Shown: positions 1 to 6,800, counted from the stretch's first letter. The stretch is 9,908 bases of DNA from Pseudomonadota bacterium (GCA_023428035.1 JAEYZO010000639.1:1-9908), one strand, 5' to 3'. Notes: generated by a model not told the origin, from the letters alone. Numbers and translations: made by a program.

Positions 1-8
1 GAGGAAGG
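1..8 (+). promoter_or_regulatory. Ribosome binding site of bioF
   Basis: A purine-rich GAGGAAGG lies 7 nt before the ATG at 16, which is near-ideal Shine-Dalgarno spacing. It supports 16 over the internal ATG at 55, which has only pyrimidine-rich sequence in front of it. The site sits at the window edge, so anything further upstream is unseen. Confidence 0.55.
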
Positions 9-15
9 GCGGGGG

Positions 16-1209
16 ATGGAGGCGCCGTCCCGTGCTAAACGCGCAGCCCTCCCGATGGAGTGGATCGACGCCGTCCTCGCTGACCTCGAACGCGCGGGTC
101 GGCTCCGTACACCCCGGCCCCTGACCCCCCTCGACGCCGTGCGCGCCATGCACGGCTCGCGCGAGGTCGTGGTCTTCTGCTCCAACGATTACCTCGGGCT
201 GCGCGACCACCCCTCCCTCGCGATCGCCGCCCGTGACGCCCTCACCGAGTTCGGAACCGGGGTCGGCGCCTCTCGGTTGATCTCTGGTCACACCCGCCTC
301 CACGAAGAGGCCGAGCGCGCCCTCGCGGAGCTCGTCGGCCTCCCCGCCGCGCTCCTCGCCTCGTCGGGCTACGCCCTCAACGTCGGAGCCCTCTCCGCCC
401 TCATCGGCCCCGACGACCTCGTCTTCTCCGACGCCCTCAACCACGCCAGCCTCATCGACGGCATCCGACTCTCTCGCGCGCGAACGATCATCGTCCCCCA
501 CAACGACCTCGACGCCTTCGAAGCCCTCCTCCGCGACGTGCCCCCCGCCCGTCGCCGCTGGATGGTCACCGAGTCCCTCTTTTCCATGGATGGCGACTCC
601 CCCGACCTGCTGGCCCTCCGCGAGCTTACCGCCCGCCACGACGTCGCCCTCTACGTCGACGAGGCCCACGCCGTCGGTGTCGTCGGCGACGGCGGCGGCC
701 TCTGCCGTCACCTCGGGGTCGTCCCCGAGTGCCTCGTCGGAACCCTCGGAAAAGCCCTCGGCTCCAGCGGCGCCTTCATCGCCGGCTCACCCTCGCTCAA
801 GTCCCTCCTCTGGAACCGCTGCCGAGCCTTCGTCTTCTCCACCGGCCTGCCCCCCACCTCGGTCGCCCCTGTCCAATTTGCGGCTCGCTTGATCCGTAGT
901 GACCCGGAGCTCCTCACCTCCCTCGGCGCGAACATCGCCCGCCTCCGCGCCGGCCTCCGCGAGAGCTCCATCCCCCACGGAGGGAGCGAGCTCTCTCCCA
1001 TCGTCCCGATCCGCCTCGACGACGACCGGCGGGTGATGCGCGTGACGGAGCGCCTTCTCGACGACGGGTACTTCGTCCAGGGCATCCGACCCCCCACCGT
1101 GCCCGGCGGAACCTCTCGCCTCCGCGTCACCCTCTCCGCCGCTCACGCCCCGGCGCAGATCGACGGTCTCGTCGCCGCCCTCCACCGCCGACTCGCCGAG
1201 ACCCCGTGA
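16..1209 (+). CDS. bioF: 8-amino-7-oxononanoate synthase (BioF)
   Basis: Cytoplasmic PLP enzyme that condenses pimeloyl-thioester with L-alanine to give 8-amino-7-oxononanoate, the first dedicated step of the biotin ring pathway. The protein has 397 residues and the alpha-oxoamine synthase fold. Visible motifs are SNDYLGL (56-62), GVGASRLISGH (82-92), LNHASLID with the PLP-stacking His143, the VDEAHAVG Asp215 that contacts the PLP ring nitrogen, and the Schiff-base Lys246 in GTLGKALGSSGA. The C-terminal SPIVPI strand is also present. Related enzymes (KBL, ALAS, serine palmitoyltransferase) share this fold; the overlapping bioD decides for BioF. ATG16 has a good ribosome binding site. ATG55 (MEWIDAV...) would give 384 residues, equal to E. 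coli BioF as I recall it, so the first 13 residues may be an extension or a wrong start. Confidence 0.95.
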   Translation: MEAPSRAKRAALPMEWIDAVLADLERAGRLRTPRPLTPLDAVRAMHGSREVVVFCSNDYLGLRDHPSLAIAARDALTEFGTGVGASRLISGHTRLHEEAERALAELVGLPAALLASSGYALNVGALSALIGPDDLVFSDALNHASLIDGIRLSRARTIIVPHNDLDAFEALLRDVPPARRRWMVTESLFSMDGDSPDLLALRELTARHDVALYVDEAHAVGVVGDGGGLCRHLGVVPECLVGTLGKALGSSGAFIAGSPSLKSLLWNRCRAFVFSTGLPPTSVAPVQFAARLIRSDPELLTSLGANIARLRAGLRESSIPHGGSELSPIVPIRLDDDRRVMRVTERLLDDGYFVQGIRPPTVPGGTSRLRVTLSAAHAPAQIDGLVAALHRRLAETP

Positions 1210-1877
1210 GCCCCATCCTCGTCACCGGGACCGACACTGGCGTCGGAAAGACCCACCTCACCCGCGCACTCCTCCTCGCGCTGCGCCGCCGAGGTCATCG
1301 CCCCTCGGTCATCAAGCCCGTCGAGACCGGCTGCGCCGACCGCTCCCGTCCCGAAGACGGGCTCCGTCTCTCCCTCGCCTCGGGCCTCCCCCTCGACCTG
1401 GTGTGCCCGCTGCGCTTCAGCCTCCCCGCGGCCCCCACCACCGCGGCCCGCGCCGAGGGCTACACCCTCTCTCGCGACGACGTCCTCTCAGCCATCGAGG
1501 TAGCCTCTCGCCTGGGCGCACCCTTCTTCATCGAAGGCGCCGGCGGAGCGCTCGTCCCGATCACCGACGACCTCTCCTTCGCCGACCTCGCCGCGCTCCT
1601 CGGCGCGCGGGTCATCGTCGTCGCCCGCCACCGCCTCGGAACGCTCAACCACACGCGGCTCACCCTCGAAGCCCTCCGCGCCCGGGGCGTCACTCCCCTC
1701 GCCGTAGTCTTCAACGAGACCGCTACCGACGATGTCGCGCCCATCGATCACGCGGCGGAGCTCGCTCGCCTGGACCCCACGGTCCCGCGCTTCGGCCCTC
1801 TCCCGTGGGACGCCGACGACGACCGCTGCGTCGCCGCCGTCGAGGGCGTGGGCCTCGTCGACCTCGTGCTGGCTTAG
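1206..1877 (+). CDS. bioD: ATP-dependent dethiobiotin synthetase (BioD)
   Basis: Closes the ureido ring of dethiobiotin from 7,8-diaminopelargonate, CO2 and ATP in the cytoplasm. It has 223 residues, the usual size. Visible features are the P-loop GTDTGVGKT (8-16), the substrate/phosphate Lys37 in KPVETGC, the EGAGG motif with its metal-binding Glu near residue 115, and RHRLGTLNHTRLT, which matches the family's LGxxNH segment. The GTG start overlaps the bioF stop (GTGA), so translation is probably coupled to bioF. Only a weak CGAG lies in front of it. BioD uses the product of BioA, which is not in this window. The stop codon TAG overlaps the stop of the convergent dnaJ-like gene. Confidence 0.95.
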   Translation: MSPILVTGTDTGVGKTHLTRALLLALRRRGHRPSVIKPVETGCADRSRPEDGLRLSLASGLPLDLVCPLRFSLPAAPTTAARAEGYTLSRDDVLSAIEVASRLGAPFFIEGAGGALVPITDDLSFADLAALLGARVIVVARHRLGTLNHTRLTLEALRARGVTPLAVVFNETATDDVAPIDHAAELARLDPTVPRFGPLPWDADDDRCVAAVEGVGLVDLVLA

Positions 1878-2827
1878 AACGCAAGCGCCTCGCGGGGGTT
1901 CGAGGTCGCGGCCTTCTCCAGGGCCTCCATCGCCGCCTCGACCTCGGGCGACGCCTCGGGGAGCACGATCTCGACGTGGACGATCAAATCCGTCGGCTTC
2001 GACTTCGGGACCCCTTTGCCCCGCAGGCGCAGCTTCGCCCCGGTGTTCGTCCGCGGAGGAACCTTCACCGCCACCTCCCCCGTCGGCGTCGGCACCGTCA
2101 CCTTCGCGCCCTTCCACGCCTCGATCACCGTGACCGGCACCCGAACGTGCAGGTCCTCGTCCTCCAGCCAGTACGACGCGTGCGGCGTGACGTGCACCGT
2201 CAGCAACAGGTCCCCCGGCGGGCCCCCCGACGACGACGGAACCCCTTTGCCCCCCACCCGCACCCTCGCCCCCTCCTTCGCGCCCGGCGGGATCCTCACC
2301 CTGATGCTGTTGCCGTTCACGTTCAGCCCGACCTCGTGACCGCGTACCGCGTCGGCGAAATCGACGGTGATCTCACCCTCCAGATCCCGCCCCTTCATCT
2401 GCCGCCGGGTCCGCCCGCCGGGGTCGCCGCCCACGTACACCCGCGCGCCACCGCCCCCCGCGCCGCCGAAGAACTGCGAGAAGATGTCGCCGAAGTCGAC
2501 GTTCCCCCCCGCTCCCTGCCCGAAGAAGTCCTCGTACGAGGCCCCCCCGCCCCCGGCGCCCGCGTTCTGCCACTGACGAAAGCGATCCGCGTCGAAGCCC
2601 TCGCGCAACCCCACCTCGCCGAACTCATCGTAGAGGGCGCGCTTCTTCGGGTCGCTCAAGACCTCGTAGGCGTGGTTCACCTTCTTGAACGAGTCCTCGG
2701 CCTTCTTGTCACCCGGGTTCCGGTCAGGGTGGAACTTCATCGCAGAGGCCCGAAAGGCCTTCTTGATCGCGTCAGCGTCAGCGGTCTTCGAGACGCCGAG
2801 AACGGCGTAGAGGTCGGTGTCACTCAT
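1874..2827 (-). CDS. DnaJ/CbpA-type J-domain co-chaperone (class B, no zinc finger)
   Basis: Predicted cytoplasmic Hsp40 that binds unfolded clients and stimulates the ATPase of DnaK. It has 317 residues from ATG2827. The J domain (about 4-68) carries the essential HPD at 33-35 in KFHPDRNPG. A Gly/Phe-rich linker (about 78-135) contains a DIF motif (114-116). Two beta-sandwich client-binding domains and a C-terminal helix follow. The protein has no cysteine at all, so the zinc-finger repeats of classical DnaJ are absent; it is a CbpA/class B protein. An in-frame GTG at 2842 would add five residues (MWRAA), but the start at MSDTDLYAVLGV fits the family better. No dnaK or grpE lies nearby. The gene runs convergently into bioD and divergently from uppS. 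Confidence 0.92.
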   Translation of the reverse strand: MSDTDLYAVLGVSKTADADAIKKAFRASAMKFHPDRNPGDKKAEDSFKKVNHAYEVLSDPKKRALYDEFGEVGLREGFDADRFRQWQNAGAGGGGASYEDFFGQGAGGNVDFGDIFSQFFGGAGGGGARVYVGGDPGGRTRRQMKGRDLEGEITVDFADAVRGHEVGLNVNGNSIRVRIPPGAKEGARVRVGGKGVPSSSGGPPGDLLLTVHVTPHASYWLEDEDLHVRVPVTVIEAWKGAKVTVPTPTGEVAVKVPPRTNTGAKLRLRGKGVPKSKPTDLIVHVEIVLPEASPEVEAAMEALEKAATSNPREALAF

Positions 2828-2941
2828 GGCGGCTCGCCACACTAAGAACGCGACCGCTCACCGTGCAATCCCCGCCGTTCGGCCCCTTCACGCGTTGCGG
2901 CGCGCGCCGCGCCGGTGCTATACGACCCCCACCCCCGAGCG
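2828..2941. promoter_or_regulatory. Divergent intergenic region between dnaJ-like gene and uppS
   Basis: This 114-nt spacer must hold the promoters for both divergent genes. The plus-strand candidate is annotated separately. On the minus strand, TTGCAC (complement of 2863-2868) and CTTAGT (complement of 2841-2846) are 16 nt apart, but each matches the sigma-70 consensus at only three of six positions. They would place the start of transcription a few bases before ATG2827. No CIRCE-type inverted repeat (TTAGCACTC...GAGTGCTAA) is present, so HrcA control is not indicated. Confidence 0.4.
2895..2924 (+). promoter_or_regulatory. Candidate sigma-70-like promoter of uppS-cdsA
   Basis: TTGCGG (2895-2900) and TATACG (2919-2924) are separated by 18 nt. 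They match the -35 consensus at three and the -10 consensus at four of six positions. In a 70+% GC background the TATAC stretch stands out. Transcription would start near 2931, giving a leader of only about 10 nt before ATG2942. This placement argues against the GTG at 2915 as the uppS start. It is a visual match only. Confidence 0.4.
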
Positions 2942-3718
2942 ATGATCATCGAAGCGCGAAACCTCCCAGCCCACGTCGCCATCACCATGGACGGCAACGG
3001 GCGTTGGGCCGAGCTCCGCGGCCGGCCCCGCATCAACGGCCACCGCGCCGGCAGCCACGCCGTGCGCCGCACCGTGCGCGCCGCCCGCCGCCTTGGCCTC
3101 CGTGAGCTCACCCTCTACGCCTTCAGCGAACAGAACTGGGGCCGCGACCACGACGAGGTCGAAGGGCTCATGACCCTCCTTCAAGAGTTCCTGCTCTCGG
3201 AGCGAGACGAGATCATCAACAACGGCATCCGGCTGCGCGCCATCGGCAACCTCGGTCGGCTCCCCGCCCACGTTCGCGAGGTGCTCGACGCCGTGTCTAC
3301 CGCCTCGGGCCCCAACGCCGGCATGACCCTCACCCTCGCGCTCTCCTACGGAGGCCGCGAAGAGATCGTCGACGCCGCCCGCGCCCTCGCCCGCGCCGTC
3401 GCCGACGGGCGCCTCTCCCCCGACGACATCACCGAGGCCCGGCTGCGAGCCCTCCTCCCCTCGGTGCAGAACGGCGACCCCGACCTGATGATCCGCACGG
3501 GGGGCGAGCTGCGGATCTCGAATTTCCTCTTGTGGGGTTCGGCCTACAGCGAGCTCTGGTTCTCGGATACCCTCTGGCCAGACTTCACCGCCGAGCACCT
3601 CTACCAGGGCATCGCGGCCTACCAGCGACGGCAACGACGCTTCGGACTGGTCCCGACCCGGCTCGGCACCCACACGCCGAACGGACACGCCACATGTCAA
3701 ATACCGCCGTCCGGCTGA
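2942..3718 (+). CDS. uppS: Undecaprenyl diphosphate synthase (cis-prenyltransferase)
   Basis: Adds isopentenyl units in cis to farnesyl diphosphate, making the C55 carrier lipid precursor used for peptidoglycan and surface polysaccharide assembly. It has 258 residues from ATG2942, close to the family's usual 250. Catalytic Asp17 lies in MDGNGRWA, where the GNGRW binds the diphosphate. Other conserved blocks are the GHRAG helix, YAFSEQNWGR (family FSxENWxR), and the C-terminal DLMIRTGGELRISNFLLW with its IPP-binding Arg residues and the closing LWPDF. Two positions differ from the common pattern: Gln for Glu in FSEQNW and Gly for Gln after LLW. An in-frame GTG at 2915 would add nine residues, but it precedes the likely -10 element. 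The 3' end overlaps cdsA by 25 nt, the usual gene order in bacteria. Confidence 0.95.
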   Translation: MIIEARNLPAHVAITMDGNGRWAELRGRPRINGHRAGSHAVRRTVRAARRLGLRELTLYAFSEQNWGRDHDEVEGLMTLLQEFLLSERDEIINNGIRLRAIGNLGRLPAHVREVLDAVSTASGPNAGMTLTLALSYGGREEIVDAARALARAVADGRLSPDDITEARLRALLPSVQNGDPDLMIRTGGELRISNFLLWGSAYSELWFSDTLWPDFTAEHLYQGIAAYQRRQRRFGLVPTRLGTHTPNGHATCQIPPSG

Positions 3719-4527
3719 TCACTGGGTTCATCGGCGCCGCGATCATCCTGGCGATCCTCTACCTCTGCCCTCCGTGGGCTCATGTCATCCTCGCCACCTC
3801 CGCCGCCTTCATCGCCACCTGGGAGTTCTTCAACCTCACCCACCCCGGCGACAAGCTCGGTCAGCTCCACGGCACCGCGCTCACCATGGCCTTCTACGGC
3901 CTGCTCGTCGCGACCCGCTTCGGCCGCGACAACCCCTCGGCCATCGTCTGGTTCGTCACCCTCCTCGGCCCGGTCTCCCTCCTGACGACCCTGCTCCGGC
4001 CGAGCGAGATCCCTACGGCGCTCCCTCGCACCGCGGCCCTCACCCTCGGCCCTGCCTACCTCGGCGCCACCATGGCCATGATGGCCCTGATCCGCTTCCA
4101 CGGGACCAACACCCAGGGCGCGGGACTCGTCCTCCTCACCATGATGTTCGCGTGGATGAGCGACACCGGCGGCTACTTCGCCGGTCGCTTCATCGGCGGC
4201 CCCAAGCTCTACCCCAAGGTCTCACCCAACAAGACCTGGGCGGGCTCCATCGGCGGCCTCACCGCGGTGGTCCTCGGCGCAGTGCTCGCGCACTTCACCT
4301 TCCTCCCCGCCCTCCCGCTCGGAAAGGGCATCCTCCTGGCCTTCGTGGGCGGCGCCCTCGGGCAGATGGGCGACCTCGCCGAGTCTGTGCTGAAGCGCAG
4401 CGCCGGGGTGAAAGACTCCGGCGGCATCCTCCCCGGTCACGGAGGGATCCTCGACCGCATCGACGCCCTGGTCTTCTGCGCCGTCGCGATGTTCGTCGCG
4501 CTCGAGACCGGCTGGCTCGGGATCTGA
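3694..4527 (+). CDS. cdsA: Phosphatidate cytidylyltransferase (CDP-diacylglycerol synthase)
   Basis: Inner-membrane enzyme that converts phosphatidic acid and CTP into CDP-diacylglycerol, the branch point for phospholipid synthesis. It has 277 residues and many hydrophobic segments, the first beginning near residue 8. The full CDS signature lies at 231-257: SVLKR, then VKDSGGILPGHGG, then LDRID, with the conserved KD, HGG and DR residues that bind metal and substrate. The upstream block SDTGGYFAGR...KVSPNKTWAG is also typical. The frame stays open upstream to 3532, but that stretch lies inside uppS and is low-complexity frame shadow. ATG3694 is followed at once by the first membrane segment. 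The start lies 25 nt inside uppS, which implies translational coupling. dxr and rseP, often next in this cluster, are absent; gcvT converges instead. Confidence 0.95.
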   Translation: MSNTAVRLITGFIGAAIILAILYLCPPWAHVILATSAAFIATWEFFNLTHPGDKLGQLHGTALTMAFYGLLVATRFGRDNPSAIVWFVTLLGPVSLLTTLLRPSEIPTALPRTAALTLGPAYLGATMAMMALIRFHGTNTQGAGLVLLTMMFAWMSDTGGYFAGRFIGGPKLYPKVSPNKTWAGSIGGLTAVVLGAVLAHFTFLPALPLGKGILLAFVGGALGQMGDLAESVLKRSAGVKDSGGILPGHGGILDRIDALVFCAVAMFVALETGWLGI

Positions 4528-5634
4528 CTACTTCGCCCGCTTGTACCAGGGCGTCTTCACCACCACCGCGGCGCCGAAGCGCTCCCGCGCCGGGTCCTTC
4601 AAGCGCAGGGTCGTGCCGATCGAGCTCATCGCCACCGGCACGTAGGCCAGGCCAATGTTCTTACCCGTGGTGGGAGACGGGCTCCCCGAGGTGACGTACC
4701 CGAGCTTCGCCCCAGCCTCGTCGACCACCTCCCAGTGGTCGCGGGCGATGGCCCGGTCGGTCATCTCGAAGCCCACCAGCTTGCGCGTCGGGCCCTCGGC
4801 CTTGACCTTTGCGATGGCCTCCTTGCCGATGAAGTCCCCGGCGTCGAGGCGCACGGCCCAGCCGAGCCCCGCCTCGATGGGGTCGGTGGTCTCGTCGATG
4901 TCGTTGCCGTAGAGCGCCATACGGCACTCCAGCCGGAGGGTGTTGCGGCACCCGAGCCCCGCGGGCGCGACCCCGTAGGGCTCCCCCAGCGAGAGCAGCG
5001 AGCGCCACACCCTCGCGGCCTCACCGGGAGGGCAGAAGACCTCGACCCCGTCTTCGCCCGTGTACCCCGTGCGAGAGAAGGTACACGGCGCGTTGAAGAG
5101 CTCCGCGTCAGCGAAGTGAAAGGCGGGAAGCTCCCCCACCCTCGGGTCGACCCCGGCGTCGGCGAGGAGCGCCATCGCCTTCGGCCCCTGCACCGCGATC
5201 AGCGCCGTGTCGTCGGAGATGTCTCGCACCGTCGCCCCGCGCACCTCGCGGGTGAAGTGCCCGACGATCTTCTCGCGGTTCGACGCGTTGCAGACCACCA
5301 GCACCTTGTCGGCCGCGACCCGGTACACGATCAGGTCGTCGAGGGCGTGGCCCTCTGCGTCGCAGCAGAGGGTGTAGCGGGCCTGGCCGTCGATGAGCGA
5401 GAGCGTGTCGTTGGTGACGAGCCGGTCGACCTCGGAGCGCGCCGCGGGGCCCTCGATCACCAGCTCGCCCATGTGCGACACGTCGAAGAGGCCCACCCGC
5501 TGGCGCACCGCGTGGTGCTCGTCGACGAGCCCCGTGTACTGCACAGGCATCGAGTAGCCCGTGAAGGGGACCATCCTCGCCTTCAGCCTGATGTGCTCTT
5601 CGTAGAGGGGCGTGCGCTTGAGGTCGGTGTCCAT
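4528..5634 (-). CDS. gcvT: Glycine cleavage system aminomethyltransferase (T protein)
   Basis: Transfers the methylene group from aminomethyl-lipoyl GcvH to tetrahydrofolate, releasing ammonia, in glycine breakdown. It has 368 residues, the family norm. It opens with TPLYEEH and the DEHHAVR...GLFDVSHMGEL block (38-58). DDLIV (99-103) carries the conserved Asp thought to activate the folate. GYTGEDGVEVF (190-200) and RNTLRLE (230-236) follow, with the folate-contacting Glu236. The family usually has Asp where Asn231 stands. The open frame continues 97 codons upstream into the divergent lipase gene, but that part is repeat-rich antisense; ATG5634 begins exactly where the family begins. No Shine-Dalgarno is visible in front of it. 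gcvH and gcvP are not in the window. The stop abuts that of cdsA with no spacer. Confidence 0.95.
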   Translation of the reverse strand: MDTDLKRTPLYEEHIRLKARMVPFTGYSMPVQYTGLVDEHHAVRQRVGLFDVSHMGELVIEGPAARSEVDRLVTNDTLSLIDGQARYTLCCDAEGHALDDLIVYRVAADKVLVVCNASNREKIVGHFTREVRGATVRDISDDTALIAVQGPKAMALLADAGVDPRVGELPAFHFADAELFNAPCTFSRTGYTGEDGVEVFCPPGEAARVWRSLLSLGEPYGVAPAGLGCRNTLRLECRMALYGNDIDETTDPIEAGLGWAVRLDAGDFIGKEAIAKVKAEGPTRKLVGFEMTDRAIARDHWEVVDEAGAKLGYVTSGSPSPTTGKNIGLAYVPVAMSSIGTTLRLKDPARERFGAAVVVKTPWYKRAK

Positions 5635-5692
5635 CGCGCGGCGTTCATACCCCAAACCCCATCGCGGGTGGTGAAGGGTGTAGCGTCGCCCG
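5635..5692. promoter_or_regulatory. Divergent spacer between gcvT and the lipase gene
   Basis: Only 58 nt separate the two divergent starts. On the minus strand, TATGAA (complement of 5644-5649) matches the -10 consensus at four of six positions and lies 9 nt before the gcvT ATG, implying an almost leaderless message. No convincing -35 sits at 16-18 nt. On the plus strand, GAAGGG (5673-5678) is 14 nt before GTG5693, a rather long ribosome-binding spacing. The region is far too short for a glycine riboswitch, which is a common regulator of gcvT elsewhere. Confidence 0.35.
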
Positions 5693-6784
5693 GTGCGTCG
5701 CGCCGCGCCGCTCGTGACCCTCGCGCTCTGCCTCGGATGCAGCTCCGCGCCCGCCGTGAGCGAGCCCGGCACCATCGACGTCCCAGGCCACTTCGCGCTC
5801 CCCGACGCGCCCCCGCTGAGCGACGCGCCGCCCGTCACCCTCGATGCTTCGGCGCCGAACGACGCCCCCACCCTCGATGCTTCGGCGCCGAACGATGCGC
5901 CCGAAGACGTCCCCGACCCGCGCACCGGCCCGCCCTACCCCATCGTCCTCGTGCACGGCTTCGCGGGCTTCACGCAGATCGGTCCGATCAACTACTTCTT
6001 CAACGTCGCCCGCGACCTCCGCTCTCGCGGAGAGACCGTGACCGAGGCCGTCACCACGCCCTTCTCCTCGGCGCAGGTGCGAGGGCCCATGCTCGCGCCC
6101 TTCGTCGACCGGGCCCTGCGCGAGAGCGGGCGTCGCAAGGTGATCCTCATCGCGCACTCCCAAGGGGGCCTCGACGCGCGCTACCTCATCTCCACGGTGG
6201 GCTACGGCGACCGCGTCGCGGCGCTGGTCACGGTCTCGACCCCGCACCGCGGCACCCGCCTCGGGGACGTCATCAACGGCGCCGTGCCGGGCGGGGCCGA
6301 CATCGTCGTCAACGTCTTCGCGTCGATCCTCGGCGCTGCGTACAACACCGCGAGCGGAAGGGCCGACCTGCGCCTCGCGCTGTCGTCGATGTCTGAAGCC
6401 ACCATCGAAGAGTTCAACCGCGACAACCCCGACGACCCGCGGGTGACCTACTGGTCCTGGGCGGGGCGCTCGAACCGCCGCGACGGTCGGCGCTGGTGCC
6501 CCCTCGGCGCTGTCGCCGACGACCCCGCGGTGCTCGACAACCTCTTCACGCCGCTGATCCCCCTGGGGCTGCTGGTGGAGAACAGCGACCCCGTCGAGAA
6601 CGTCAACGACGGGCTCGTCACCGTGCGCTCCGCGCGCTGGGGTCGCTTCATGGGCTGCGTGCCCGCCGACCACTTCGACGAGGTGGGTCAGATCGCGCAC
6701 GGCGGCCCGGTGCGCGAGAGCGGCTTCGACCACCTGGCCTTCTACCGCGACGTGGTGCGGAGGCTCCGCGCCGAGGGGCTGTGA
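5693..6784 (+). CDS. Predicted lipoprotein, family I triacylglycerol-lipase-like alpha/beta hydrolase
   Basis: Predicted exported ester or lipid hydrolase anchored in the envelope. An in-frame TAG at 5681-5683 leaves GTG5693 as the only credible start. A short signal peptide (1-15) ends in an atypical lipobox, CLG-C, with lipidation expected at Cys16. A Pro/Asp/Ala-rich linker (about 19-81) contains a tandem repeat. The catalytic domain opens with PIVLVHGFAGF (oxyanion region, 83-93), followed by the nucleophile Ser156 in AHSQGG (family GHSQGG). The likely triad Asp306 is in NDGLV and His327 in DHFDEVGQ; the 21-residue gap resembles Pseudomonas and Burkholderia lipases. Asp329 matches a family calcium ligand. 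Cys269 and Cys322 could form the catalytic-domain disulfide. No lipase foldase (lif) gene is nearby. Substrate is unknown; phospholipase, esterase or PHB depolymerase activity cannot be excluded. Confidence 0.85.
   Translation: MRRAAPLVTLALCLGCSSAPAVSEPGTIDVPGHFALPDAPPLSDAPPVTLDASAPNDAPTLDASAPNDAPEDVPDPRTGPPYPIVLVHGFAGFTQIGPINYFFNVARDLRSRGETVTEAVTTPFSSAQVRGPMLAPFVDRALRESGRRKVILIAHSQGGLDARYLISTVGYGDRVAALVTVSTPHRGTRLGDVINGAVPGGADIVVNVFASILGAAYNTASGRADLRLALSSMSEATIEEFNRDNPDDPRVTYWSWAGRSNRRDGRRWCPLGAVADDPAVLDNLFTPLIPLGLLVENSDPVENVNDGLVTVRSARWGRFMGCVPADHFDEVGQIAHGGPVRESGFDHLAFYRDVVRRLRAEGL
5837..5902 (+). repeat. Two-copy 33-bp tandem repeat in the lipase linker
   Basis: Two adjacent 33-bp units, 5837-5869 and 5870-5902, both begin ACCCTCGATGCTTCGGCGCC. 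They differ at only two positions, both synonymous third bases. Each encodes the 11 residues TLDASAPNDAP, so the reading frame is kept. Degenerate DAPP/SDAPP units just upstream suggest that the linker grew by repeated in-frame duplication. Confidence 0.95.
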
Positions 6785-6800
6785 TACCGTCCGCCCACCC

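Noticed and set aside
1874..2827. Classical zinc-finger DnaJ
   Set aside because: The protein contains no cysteine, so the four CxxCxGxG repeats are absent.
1403..2845. 480-codon plus-strand open frame across bioD and the dnaJ-like gene
   Set aside because: It is out of frame in bioD and antisense to the dnaJ-like gene, both well supported. The product is Arg/Pro-rich shadow sequence.
3532..3693. 54-codon N-terminal extension of CdsA
   Set aside because: It lies inside uppS in another frame, and the family start with its first membrane helix follows ATG3694.
5635..5692. Glycine riboswitch before gcvT
   Set aside because: Only 58 nt of non-coding sequence are available and no paired glycine aptamer fold is apparent.
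5635..5925. 97-codon N-terminal extension of GcvT
   Set aside because: It is antisense to the lipase signal peptide and repeat. Homology to T proteins begins exactly at Met of MDTDLKRTPLYEEH.
4735..6396. 553-codon plus-strand open frame
   Set aside because: It is antisense to gcvT and then out of frame in the lipase gene. No motifs are visible.
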